Origin: Bacillota bacterium
GTDB lineage: Bacteria; Bacillota; Clostridia; Christensenellales; SZUA-584
Reading direction: 5' to 3'
Assembly (NCBI GenBank): GCA_023415915.1
Contig: JAEZIZ010000142.1
Span: 1-11,820 of the forward strand
DNA length: 11,820 nt
A program made the translations under genes and the position numbers. Every line of letters begins with the position of its first letter. Positions within the stretch are counted from its first letter, which is position 1. Positions 5,517-11,820 of the stretch are shown here, piece after piece. The notes beneath the pieces were generated by a model that was given only the letters and a program-made list of their open reading frames with translations, did not search any database and was not told where the DNA came from.

Positions 5517-6425
5517 GTGGGCTGCACGAGTCCTGCGGCGGAGACAAGCCCGGCGGTAACGCCTGCCACAGCAAATCCTTCAGCGGCATATGACGAAACG
5601 GCGCCCGCGTCGCCTTCGGCTTCCGCCGGGCAAGAGACGTCGCCCGAGGTTACCGCCGACCCTAGTGGCTGGCGCGCTAAATTTCCGGACAAGTTCACGG
5701 ACGGCGCGGTGGAGCAGACGGACAGCACGTATAAAAGCGCGAATATAAATGTCTCGATAAACAGGGTGCAGGAGAACGAAATAACGTATTTTTTCGCCGA
5801 CATATATGTAGCCGAGCTTAAATACTTTAAAACGGCGTTCCCGGGCAACTCCGAGAAAATGGGCGGACGCGAAGGGACGGATAAGATAGCAAAAGACGTA
5901 AACGCGGTAATCGCGATAAACAGCGACCACTGCGTGGATTGCCCCGGGCCGGTGGTGCGCAATGGAAACGCATACAGGCTTAATGAGAAAGCGCAGGACG
6001 CTCTCGTAATGAGCTATGACGGCAGTATGCAGGCGTACAGCGCAAGCGAGCTTGACTTGGAAAAGATAAAAGCCGAGGGCGCGTATCAGGTGTGGACGTT
6101 CGGGCCGATGCTGCTTAAAGACGGCCAGCCCATGACTGAGTTCGATTCTCCGCAGAACATAAACGGCAAGAACCCGAGGACGGCTGTCGGCTATTACGAG
6201 CCGGGGCATTACTGCTTTGTCGTAGTGGACGGGCGGCGGCCGGGCTATTCGGAGGGCATGGAAATGGCGCAGCTTTCGCAGCTTATGTACGACCTCGGCT
6301 GCAAGGTAGCTTTCAATCTCGACGGCGGGCAGTCCTCCGAGATGGCGTTTATGGGAGGACTGGTCAACCAGCCTTACAACGGCGGAAGAAGTACGACGGA
6401 TATAATCTACGTCGCGGAAGAGTAA
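5517..6425 (+). CDS. NAGPA-type phosphodiester glycosidase domain protein (likely C-terminal half of the M56 gene)
   Basis: The open frame extends upstream to 5463, where it encodes a hydrophobic helix 'LALALVAAIAVVGC'. The first conventional start is GTG 5517, inside that helix and without a ribosome site, so 5517 is unlikely to be the true start. After a Pro/Ser/Ala-rich linker (residues 3-50) comes a phosphodiester glycosidase domain (about 65-302), related to N-acetylglucosamine-1-phosphodiester alpha-N-acetylglucosaminidase. Key signatures are 'WTFGPMLLKDG', 'NPRTAVGYYEPG', 'VVVDGRRPGYSEGM' and 'NLDGGQSSEM'. Such domains act on or bind sugar-phosphodiester linkages in envelope glycans. 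Best model: extracytoplasmic part of the upstream M56 protein. Alternative: a lipoprotein anchored at the VVGC cysteine, starting near 5446 with the same frame repair. Confidence 0.85.
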   Translation: MGCTSPAAETSPAVTPATANPSAAYDETAPASPSASAGQETSPEVTADPSGWRAKFPDKFTDGAVEQTDSTYKSANINVSINRVQENEITYFFADIYVAELKYFKTAFPGNSEKMGGREGTDKIAKDVNAVIAINSDHCVDCPGPVVRNGNAYRLNEKAQDALVMSYDGSMQAYSASELDLEKIKAEGAYQVWTFGPMLLKDGQPMTEFDSPQNINGKNPRTAVGYYEPGHYCFVVVDGRRPGYSEGMEMAQLSQLMYDLGCKVAFNLDGGQSSEMAFMGGLVNQPYNGGRSTTDIIYVAEE

Positions 6426-6445
6426 TCAGTATAGAATATTACGTA

Positions 6446-6466
6446 GGGGCGGGGTTGACCCGCCCG
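6446..6466. repeat. GC-rich hairpin after the glycosidase stop
   Basis: A 7-bp GGGCGGG/CCCGCCC stem with a GTTGA loop follows CGTAGG, so it belongs to the GTAGGGG repeat family. It begins about 20 bases after the stop codon and could weakly terminate or stabilise the blaI operon mRNA, though no T-tract follows. Confidence 0.6.
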
Positions 6467-6594
6467 TCTGCTTAAGTTATCAGCGGCTACAGACGCCCTT
6501 CAGTCGCCTGCGGCGACAGCTTCCCGGTTGGGGTGGAAAAAGGGGAGCCTAAAAGCATGGGCCCGGCAATGCGAGCTCATAGGACGGCTGCCAT

Positions 6595-6635
6595 GCTTCC
6601 CCTATTAGGAAAAGTGGCGCGAAGCGCCGATAGAG
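6595..6635. repeat. Double-hairpin repeat, inverted copy of 157-198
   Basis: The reverse complement of this segment matches 157-198 nearly base for base. This includes the CTATCGGCGCTTCGCGCCACTT half and the CTAATAGGGGAAGC half, with the central stem damaged by a substitution. Confidence 0.75.
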
Positions 6636-6654
6636 TATGTTTCTGACTGTCATG

Positions 6655-6748
6655 TCATTCTGGCGGTCAAAGACCGCCCCTACACGCGCTGACGCTGCTT
6701 GAGTTCCTACTTCTGGCACTTGTGCCACCTCCTCACTGAGGGAGGCAT
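6655..6748. repeat. Further hairpin repeat modules
   Basis: 6661-6685 is a perfect GGCGGTC/GACCGCC hairpin followed by CCCTAC, the inverted counterpart of the module at 446-471. 6714-6748 holds GGCAC-TT-GTGCC followed by a CCTCC...GGAGG stem, another two-hairpin module. Confidence 0.65.
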
Positions 6749-6846
6749 TTTTGACTGCCAACAGTTTCGCAAAAAACATAAGCATATACTTTTTTGTTAT
6801 CATACATGTGTTTTTTTTACTACTTGCCACAAAATGTTGAATATGT

Positions 6847-6871
6847 ATTATAACGCGTGATATGTTATAAT
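6847..6871 (+). promoter_or_regulatory. xylB promoter with operator-like dyad
   Basis: ATTATAAC (6847-6854) and GTTATAAT (6864-6871) form a perfect 8-bp inverted repeat, nine bases apart; pairing continues outward for part of the next three positions. The right arm contains a TATAAT box (6866-6871) about 80 bases before the start codon. TTGCCA at 6824 could serve as -35 for the left arm. The arrangement suggests a repressor dimer site over the -10. Confidence 0.5.
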
Positions 6872-6949
6872 ATACGGAAAAGAACATACCCCAGTTAAAG
6901 CACGTATGGGGATCTAATTTCGTAATAAATCATACAAGGAGCAGCCAAA

Positions 6950-8449
6950 ATGAAATATATAATGGGTGTAGACGTAGGCACGTCGGGTTTGAAATGCATA
7001 CTGGTAGACGAGCGCGGAAAAGTGGTAACCTCCGTTACCGAGAGCTATCCGCTGTCCGTTCCGAAGCCGGGTTGGTCGGAGCAGGATCCCGCTCATTGGG
7101 GCGAAGCCGCGGGCAAGGCTATGCGCAAGGCGGCGGCGGGCGTGGACAAAAACGATATAGCGGGGCTCGGGTTTTCCGGGCAGATGCACGGGCTGGTGGC
7201 GCTGGGTCGCGACGGCGAAGTTATACGTCCGGCGATACTCTGGAACGACCAGAGAACGCAAGCCGAGTGCGACGAGATAATAGCGGCGGCAGGAGGCCTT
7301 GACGGGCTGCTTTCATACACGAACAACACTATGCTTACCGGCTATACAGGCGGCAAAATACTGTGGCTCAAAAAGCACGAGCCGGAGAACTACGAAAAAA
7401 TGGCGTCGTTTATGATGCCTAAGGACTATATACGCTTTCTCGTTACGGGCGAGAAGGCGACGGACGTATCCGACGCTTCGGGTACTGGATTTTTCGACGT
7501 AAGCAAACGCGCGTGGAGCGACGAGCTGATAAGCCTGCTGGGCTTTAGCAAGAGTATATTCCCCAAAGTGTACGAGTCGGACGAGGCGGCGGGATACGTA
7601 ACAAAAGAGGGCGCGGAGTTCTCCGGCCTTAGGGAAGGCATGCCGGTATACGCGGGCGGCGGCGACGCCGTAATACAGACGACGGGCATGGGCATAGTCA
7701 AGGAAGGCGTATTAGGGGTAACTATAGGCACGTCGGGAGTCGTCGCGGCGCCTCTTAACAGTTTCAGCGCCAACGCTGGCGGAGCGCTGCAGTTCTTCTG
7801 CAACAACGCCAAAGGCAAATGGCAGGCGTTCGGGTGCCAGTTAAGCTCGGGCGGCTCTACGGAGTGGCTAAAGGAAACGTTCTATGAAGGGCCCGACCCG
7901 TTCGGGCGCATAAACGCAGACGTCGAGGCAAGCCCCGCGGGCGCGAACAACGTAATATTCCTGCCGTACCTTACCGGTGAGCGCTGCCCTTACGCCGACC
8001 CATACGCAAGAGGCGTGTTCTTCGGGCTGTCGCTCTTGACGGATAAGCGCGACATAGCAAGAGCGGTGATGGAGGGCGTTACATTCGGGCTTCTGGATAT
8101 GCTCGAGCTAGTGCGCACCGCGAAACCCGGCATCAAGCTGAAAGAGGTCATATCCTCGGGGGGCGGGAGCAAGAGCGCCGTATGGAGACAGATACAGGCG
8201 GACATATTCGAGCTGCCGGTAAAGACGCTTACGGGCGCCGCGGAAGGCGGAGCGTACGGCGCCGCGGTAGTGGCGGGCGTGGGTGCGGGCTTCTGGCGCA
8301 GCTTAGAGGAAGCGGCTAATAACCTCGAGGTAGAGACGGTTACAGAGCCCAAACCGGAGAACTTCGCGGTATACCGCAGGCTGCACGGCATATACAAAAA
8401 GCTGTACGCGGACTTAAAAGAAAGGTTTGTTGAGCTGGCGCAGGGCTGA
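6950..8449 (+). CDS. xylB: Xylulokinase (FGGY carbohydrate kinase)
   Basis: The enzyme transfers phosphate from ATP to D-xylulose, giving xylulose 5-phosphate for the pentose phosphate or phosphoketolase route in the cytoplasm. At 499 residues it has standard xylulokinase length. Seen in order are the N-terminal phosphate loop 'GVDVGTSGLKCILVD' (6-20), the xylulokinase signature 'GFSGQMHG' (74-81), 'ILWNDQRTQAECDEI' (96-110), the catalytic Asp D239 in 'YAGGGDAVIQTTGMG', and the second-domain 'IGTSGVVAAP' and 'SSGGGSKSAVWRQIQADI' motifs. AAGGAG lies eight bases before the ATG. It is the first gene of an operon with galK, and no isomerase or transporter is in view. The related L-ribulo- or glycerol kinases fit the signature residues less well. 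Confidence 0.94.
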   Translation: MKYIMGVDVGTSGLKCILVDERGKVVTSVTESYPLSVPKPGWSEQDPAHWGEAAGKAMRKAAAGVDKNDIAGLGFSGQMHGLVALGRDGEVIRPAILWNDQRTQAECDEIIAAAGGLDGLLSYTNNTMLTGYTGGKILWLKKHEPENYEKMASFMMPKDYIRFLVTGEKATDVSDASGTGFFDVSKRAWSDELISLLGFSKSIFPKVYESDEAAGYVTKEGAEFSGLREGMPVYAGGGDAVIQTTGMGIVKEGVLGVTIGTSGVVAAPLNSFSANAGGALQFFCNNAKGKWQAFGCQLSSGGSTEWLKETFYEGPDPFGRINADVEASPAGANNVIFLPYLTGERCPYADPYARGVFFGLSLLTDKRDIARAVMEGVTFGLLDMLELVRTAKPGIKLKEVISSGGGSKSAVWRQIQADIFELPVKTLTGAAEGGAYGAAVVAGVGAGFWRSLEEAANNLEVETVTEPKPENFAVYRRLHGIYKKLYADLKERFVELAQG

Positions 8450-8483
8450 TTGAGGCTTAAAGACAACCGGGCAAGGGGGCAGC

Positions 8484-9665
8484 ATGGAGCCGGAAAAGCT
8501 GATTAAGCGGTTTGAAGAGTTATACGGAGCGGGCGGCGCGCGCATATTCATAGGCCCCGGGCGCGTCAACCTTATCGGCGAGCACACCGACTACAACGGC
8601 GGCTATGTGCTGCCGTGCGCTCTTGATATGCGCTCTGCGTGCGCCGCGCGGTTAAGGGACGACGGCGTAATTAACCTTGCCTCCACGTCTTACCCCAAAA
8701 CGGTGAGCGCAAGAATCGAAAACATAGAAGAATATACGAATCTCGAATGGGGCAGCTATCAGCTCGGCGTAGCCTGCATTATGATGCGGCAAGGGTTTAA
8801 GGTGACCGGCTGCGACATGCTGTTCGACGAGACCGTGCCGCATGGCAGCGGGCTTTCGTCTTCGGCGGCAATAGAGATGGCTGCCGCGCTGGCGCTGGCT
8901 ACACTCGACAGCGAGCGCACCGGCCGCGATATAGACATGGCAGGACTCGCGCTTATCGCGCAGAAGGCCGAGAACGAATATGTGGGCATGAACTGCGGCA
9001 TAATGGACCAGTTCGCGTCCGCAATGGGAAAGAAAGGCTGCGCATTGCTGCTTAGGTGCAGCGACCTTGACTATTCTTACGCTCCTTTCGAGCCGGAGCG
9101 CTTCGGCTACAGCCTCGTAATAGCGAATACGGGCAAGCCGCGGGCGCTCATAGAGAGCAAATACAACGAGCGGCGGGCGCAGTGCGAGAGCGCGCTCGCC
9201 GACCTAAAGCGCGCCGTTCCGAATATAACGTGCCTTGCCGACCTTTCGGTAAGGGCGTTTGAAAACCATAAGGACGCAATTAAGGACGAAACGCAGCGCA
9301 TGCGCGCAAAGCACGTAGTGTACGAGAACGCAAGAACCAAACAGGCGGCCGAGCTGCTTAAAAACGGCATGTTCTTTGAGTTCGGCAGGCTTATGTGCGC
9401 ATCGCACGATTCGCTAAGAGACCTTTACGAGGTGACGGGCAAAGAGCTGGACGCTCTCTTTGACGCTGCGATGGAGCAGGAAGGCGTAATAGGCTCGCGT
9501 ATGACGGGCGCGGGCTTCGGCGGCTGCACGGTGAGCCTTGTGGAAAGCTCCCGCACGCAAGAATTCATAGAGCGGGTGGGCGCTAAGTATACCCAAAAGA
9601 CAGGTCTTACCCCGGAGTTTTACATATCGTCCGCGGCAGACGGCGCGCGCGAGGAGAGGTTATAA
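8484..9665 (+). CDS. galK: Galactokinase (GHMP kinase)
   Basis: The 393-residue cytoplasmic enzyme phosphorylates alpha-D-galactose at C1 in the Leloir pathway. The galactokinase signature 'GRVNLIGEHTDYNGGYVLP' (26-44) contains the sugar-binding E33-H34-T35-D36. The ATP-binding GHMP motif 'PHGSGLSSSAA' spans 119-129. 'CGIMDQFAS' (171-179) supplies the catalytic base D175. The late 'GSRMTGAGFGGCTVSL' is the third GHMP motif. AGGGGG sits four bases before the ATG. The gap from xylB is 34 bases without a terminator, so both are one transcript. Neither galT nor galE is in the window, although the unrelated epimerase-like gene at 2840 should not be mistaken for galE. Confidence 0.95.
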   Translation: MEPEKLIKRFEELYGAGGARIFIGPGRVNLIGEHTDYNGGYVLPCALDMRSACAARLRDDGVINLASTSYPKTVSARIENIEEYTNLEWGSYQLGVACIMMRQGFKVTGCDMLFDETVPHGSGLSSSAAIEMAAALALATLDSERTGRDIDMAGLALIAQKAENEYVGMNCGIMDQFASAMGKKGCALLLRCSDLDYSYAPFEPERFGYSLVIANTGKPRALIESKYNERRAQCESALADLKRAVPNITCLADLSVRAFENHKDAIKDETQRMRAKHVVYENARTKQAAELLKNGMFFEFGRLMCASHDSLRDLYEVTGKELDALFDAAMEQEGVIGSRMTGAGFGGCTVSLVESSRTQEFIERVGAKYTQKTGLTPEFYISSAADGAREERL

Positions 9666-9689
9666 GTAGATTAAAAATTAATGTAAGGC

Positions 9690-9746
9690 AGTATTAAGAG
9701 GACATTAATATTGATTATAAAGCCAAAACGATGTCCCTTTAATATT
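9690..9746. repeat. Imperfect 16-bp inverted repeat after galK
   Basis: AGTATTAAGAGGACAT (9690-9705) and ATGTCCCTTTAATATT (9731-9746) pair at 13 of 16 positions, with two more possible G-U pairs, around 25 bases. It begins 25 bases after the galK stop. It could end the xylB-galK mRNA, but there is no T-tract; it may instead belong to the decayed insertion element beside it. Confidence 0.45.
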
Positions 9747-9748
9747 AA

Positions 9749-9905
9749 GAACTGTTCAGGGTTATATTAAAGCGTGGTGTTTACGGCATTTATCACCACA
9801 TTAGCGTGAATCACATGCAAAAGTATGTTGATGAATTCTGCTTTAGAGTACAACAATCGTAGTCTGAATATATTTGATATGGTACAGAGACAGGGTGTTC
9901 TATGA
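9749..9905 (+). pseudogene. Decayed IS1595-type (ISXO2-like) transposase, C-terminal fragment
   Basis: From 9767 the frame reads 'LKRGVYGIYHHIS', then 'NHMQKYVDEFCFR', the typical C-terminal end of IS1595-family transposases (KRG..G.YH..S..H...Y..EF..R.N.R). One extra base (G9848) breaks the frame. Skipping it continues as 'YNNRSLNIFDMVQRQ' to a TGA at 9903. Everything N-terminal is missing: an in-frame stop stands at 9746. It is a nonfunctional remnant marking past insertion at the junction between GC-rich and AT-rich DNA. Confidence 0.75.
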
Positions 9906-9930
9906 AATTTATGTAACGCAAACGGGAAAT

Positions 9931-9951
9931 ATAATGTATAATGTATAATGT
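9931..9951. repeat. Three tandem ATAATGT heptamers
   Basis: ATAATGT is repeated exactly three times just before the ribosome site of the AT-rich cassette, creating overlapping TATAAT boxes. It could provide the cassette promoter with -10 choices set by repeat number; no good -35 is seen. Confidence 0.55.
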
Positions 9952-9977
9952 ATTAGACTTAAGGAGAATTATCTCTT

Positions 9978-10721
9978 ATGAATGATAATGTTTTTATTAG
10001 ACCAACTGTAGAAAAGGTAATATTTAGAATTGATTATCCAAATCTTTTTTATTTAGAAAGAAAAATACCAGATATACAGATGGACATTTTAAGTGAATTT
10101 CCAGAAAGCGCATTAATGATTAAACAACAATTACCAATTGTTAAAATTGATAAAATTAATAGTCCAAATGACAGCAACGATGATATATTAGTTCAAAATA
10201 TCTGGGAATTTAAAAATACAAAGGGATATATATTACAAATATCTTCTAATAATTTTTCTATTCAATCAACAATGCATAAAACTTATAACAGTAAAAATAG
10301 CGACATAAAATTTAGAGATACTATTAAATTATGTCTCGATGTATTTGGTAAATATACAAAATTACCATTTATAAAAAGAGTAGGTTTAAGATATAGTGAT
10401 AAATGTCCTTTAATAAAAAATACTTCTAAGGATTACGAAGAATCATTTGAATCTAGTTTTTCTTTATCAAAAATCTCAATAGAGAATACTGAAAGTGCTT
10501 ATAATAAGGTTGTAAAGAAAATAGGTAAATATGGAGTTGTTTGTCAAGAAAGTTATAATGCAAAAGAACCTAATTGGGTTAAGTTGGATTTCGATGGTTT
10601 TGCAAATGAAGTAAAATATGAAGATTGTTTATTAGTTACTGATGAAATACATGATATTATTTCGGAGGAATATTTTAATACAATAAAAAAACCCATTATT
10701 GATTGGATGGAGGGAAAATAA
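9978..10721 (+). CDS. TIGR04255-family-like protein of unknown function
   Basis: The 247-residue protein resembles the sporadically distributed TIGR04255 family in length and layout. The N-terminus 'IRPTVEKVIFRIDY' is followed by a 'IWEFKNTKGYILQIS' strand region, the conserved 'RVGLRYSDKC' (134-143), and a C-terminal 'TDEIHDIISEEYFNTIKKPI' helix ending near WM. I see no signal peptide, membrane helix or recognisable catalytic motif, so it is probably cytoplasmic. AAGGAG is eleven bases before the ATG, a long spacing. Very AT-rich codon use sets it apart from the genes before it. It leads a three-gene operon. Family members often turn up in accessory or phage-related regions, but no activity is established that I can name. 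The family call is from memory of motifs. Confidence 0.7.
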   Translation: MNDNVFIRPTVEKVIFRIDYPNLFYLERKIPDIQMDILSEFPESALMIKQQLPIVKIDKINSPNDSNDDILVQNIWEFKNTKGYILQISSNNFSIQSTMHKTYNSKNSDIKFRDTIKLCLDVFGKYTKLPFIKRVGLRYSDKCPLIKNTSKDYEESFESSFSLSKISIENTESAYNKVVKKIGKYGVVCQESYNAKEPNWVKLDFDGFANEVKYEDCLLVTDEIHDIISEEYFNTIKKPIIDWMEGK

Positions 10722-10724
10722 TTT

Positions 10725-10964
10725 ATGACCGATATTACTGAAGAATTAACTTCGTCTTCTTATGAAGCAAATAATAAGACAATCTTTATAAAACATAAGC
10801 CTTGTATAATCGGAAAATATGAAATTGATGTTGTTTTAGATGAAAATAATAAGTTTCTTTATATAGACAGCATTAAAATATCTGAGAAGTTTTATAAACC
10901 CTTTTCTACGGGATTAAGTGCCGAAGAAATTATTAATGAATATTTGAAAGAAGAAGGTTTATAA
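10725..10964 (+). CDS. Small AT-rich hypothetical protein
   Basis: I do not recognise this 79-residue soluble, acidic protein. It seems to have a beta-rich first half ('TIFIKHKPCIIGKYEIDVVL', then 'KFLYIDSIKI') and a C-terminal helix 'AEEIINEYLKEEGL'. It starts three bases after the upstream stop, with GGAGGG at the right distance inside the end of that gene. Translational coupling and a joint role with the first protein are therefore likely. The size and acidity would suit a small partner or antitoxin-like subunit, but nothing more specific is visible. Confidence 0.7.
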   Translation: MTDITEELTSSSYEANNKTIFIKHKPCIIGKYEIDVVLDENNKFLYIDSIKISEKFYKPFSTGLSAEEIINEYLKEEGL

Positions 10965-10974
10965 AGAATAAAAG

Positions 10975-11628
10975 ATGTTTTATTCGGATTCTTTTTCAGA
11001 TTCTTATAGATTAGGGGACGTAATAAAAGGGTATTCCGAGATAATACCCACATACCCATTAGAGAAAAATGAATTAACTATCAAAATAGCTCATCATAAA
11101 TTTTTCGTAATTTTAACACCTTGTTGCTCAATAGAAGGTTGCGAAGCTATAATTGCACCTTTAAAACAAATCGATCAAAGATTTCTTTTAAGTGATTTTA
11201 TAATTAAGCATGATTTCTTAGTTATAAATAATAAGATGAAGAGAATTGATGCTGTTGGAGAAGTGCTATTTGGGACGAAGACACCAAAAGAACAGGAAGA
11301 AATAATAGCCGCAGAAGAGAATTATGAATTTAAAGATATTTTTGTATATGATGGCAATGTAGAATTTGAACCGTATAATATAACACGAAAAAAATCTAAA
11401 TTATTTGATGAATTAACAATAAACACAAACAAATATATTGTAAGTTTTAAAGATGCAATGAGGACACATTGTAATTCATTTATAAGAAATAATAATCAAT
11501 CGGAAAAATCGAGTACTATCTGCGAAAAAATTTTGGAATTAACACCACAAACTCGTTCAGAATTAAGAAATAAATTATCAGCTTTTTATTCTGATGTTCC
11601 AAAAGAAGACAAGCCTTACATTACTTAA
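10975..11628 (+). CDS. AT-rich hypothetical protein with 'GDVI...ILTPCCSIE' N-terminus
   Basis: The 217-residue protein has no signal peptide or membrane helix. Near the N-terminus 'YRLGDVIKGYSEIIPTYP' is followed by 'FFVILTPCCSIEGCEAIIAPL'. This recalls uncharacterised proteins that carry a 'GDI' segment and then a 'vlTQsCDl'-type cysteine motif, where the cysteines might bind metal or be catalytic. That comparison is from memory and weak. The second half is charged and helical. The gene starts ten bases after the previous stop and has only a modest AAGAAGG ribosome site, so coupling to upstream translation is likely. Base composition matches the two genes before it. Confidence 0.65.
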   Translation: MFYSDSFSDSYRLGDVIKGYSEIIPTYPLEKNELTIKIAHHKFFVILTPCCSIEGCEAIIAPLKQIDQRFLLSDFIIKHDFLVINNKMKRIDAVGEVLFGTKTPKEQEEIIAAEENYEFKDIFVYDGNVEFEPYNITRKKSKLFDELTINTNKYIVSFKDAMRTHCNSFIRNNNQSEKSSTICEKILELTPQTRSELRNKLSAFYSDVPKEDKPYIT

Positions 11629-11693
11629 AGGGATAATTCCGAATATAATTAATCATTATTACTACACTTAACATATTAGATTCAATAGCGGCA

Positions 11694-11722
11694 TGGGACG
11701 TCAACTATTTTGTAGACAATTT
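11694..11722 (-). repeat. Probable terminal inverted repeat of the IS3-family element
   Basis: TGGGACGTCAACTATTTTG (from 11694) followed by TAGACAATT lies just outside the transposase stop, where an IS3-family end belongs. The other end is beyond the window, so the boundary and target duplication cannot be confirmed. Confidence 0.45.
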
Positions 11723-11723
11723 G

Positions 11724-11820
11724 CTAAGCTACCTTCGCCAGTCTCTCTTTCCTCAATGATCTGAGATATTCTCTCGGCGACATATAGCCGAGTCTCTTCT
11801 GGATTCTCTTTACATTGTAG
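11724..11820 (-). CDS. IS3-family transposase (OrfB), C-terminal end, cut by window edge
   Basis: Only the last 31 codons are inside the window. The minus strand reads 'YNVKRIQKRLGYMSPREYL', matching the conserved C-terminus of IS3/IS150-group integrase-type transposases (YN..R.q..L..mSP.ey). The frame then runs through a basic tail to a TAG at 11724. This DDE enzyme moves the element by a copy-out, paste-in route. The fragment has no damage in view, so the rest of the element may be intact. Its GC content is higher than that of the adjacent AT-rich cassette, showing it is a separate insertion. Confidence 0.8.
   Translation of the reverse strand, partial: YNVKRIQKRLGYMSPREYLRSLRKERLAKVA

Larger units (their letters stand above)
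6426..6949. other. Intergenic block with hairpin repeats and the xylB promoter
   Basis: The first ~330 bases contain inverted or diverged copies of the repeat families seen at 1-784. The rest (about 6760-6949) is AT-rich, with T-runs at 6789-6795 and 6811-6818, and contains the xylB promoter. I see no gene. Confidence 0.65.

Noticed and set aside
6872..6949. Riboswitch in the xylB leader
   Set aside because: The leader is short, with only a CCCC/GGGG pairing and no known aptamer pattern.
1..11820. tRNA or rRNA genes
   Set aside because: No cloverleaf with a GTTCRA-type T-loop and no conserved rRNA stretch was seen on either strand.

Overview
The window reads as a chromosomal segment of a Gram-positive, probably anaerobic gut-type Bacillota (Clostridia). 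This rests on strong AAGGAG-type ribosome sites, TATAAT promoters, a BlaI/M56 regulatory pair and BlaR1-like architecture, and on many GC-rich intergenic hairpin repeats. Taxonomy is inference. Most genes are moderately GC-rich; the last 2 kb is clearly AT-rich and looks foreign.

Layout. Positions 1-807 hold no convincing gene but a dense patch of hairpin repeats, including a ~125-bp direct duplication. Three minus-strand genes follow as separate units, each with its own -10 box: a GyrI-like ligand-binding protein (808-1266), a WYL-domain regulator (1566-2498) and an extended short-chain dehydrogenase/epimerase (2840-3859). Divergent from the last is a BlaI-type repressor (4104-4469). Its promoter is covered by three evenly spaced operator-like dyads. 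It is followed by an M56 (BlaR1-like) membrane metalloprotease (4480-5502) and a NAGPA-type phosphodiester glycosidase domain (5517-6425).

The M56 and glycosidase reading frames appear to be two halves of one gene. One missing A in a five-A run at 5461-5465 separates them. Restoring it gives a continuous protein of 648 residues whose fourth membrane helix links the protease to an extracytoplasmic glycosidase/sensor domain.

A second hairpin-repeat patch (6426-6760) separates this from a two-gene sugar kinase operon: xylulokinase (6950-8449) and galactokinase (8484-9665), with a dyad-bearing promoter. The kinases would feed xylulose into the pentose phosphate pathway and galactose into the Leloir pathway.

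From 9666 on the character changes. There is a decayed IS1595-type transposase tail (9749-9905), then a tightly packed AT-rich three-gene cassette (9978-11628) whose first gene resembles the sporadically distributed TIGR04255 family. The end of an IS3-family element enters on the minus strand at the window edge. The cassette is a good candidate for a horizontally acquired accessory (possibly defence) module of unknown function.
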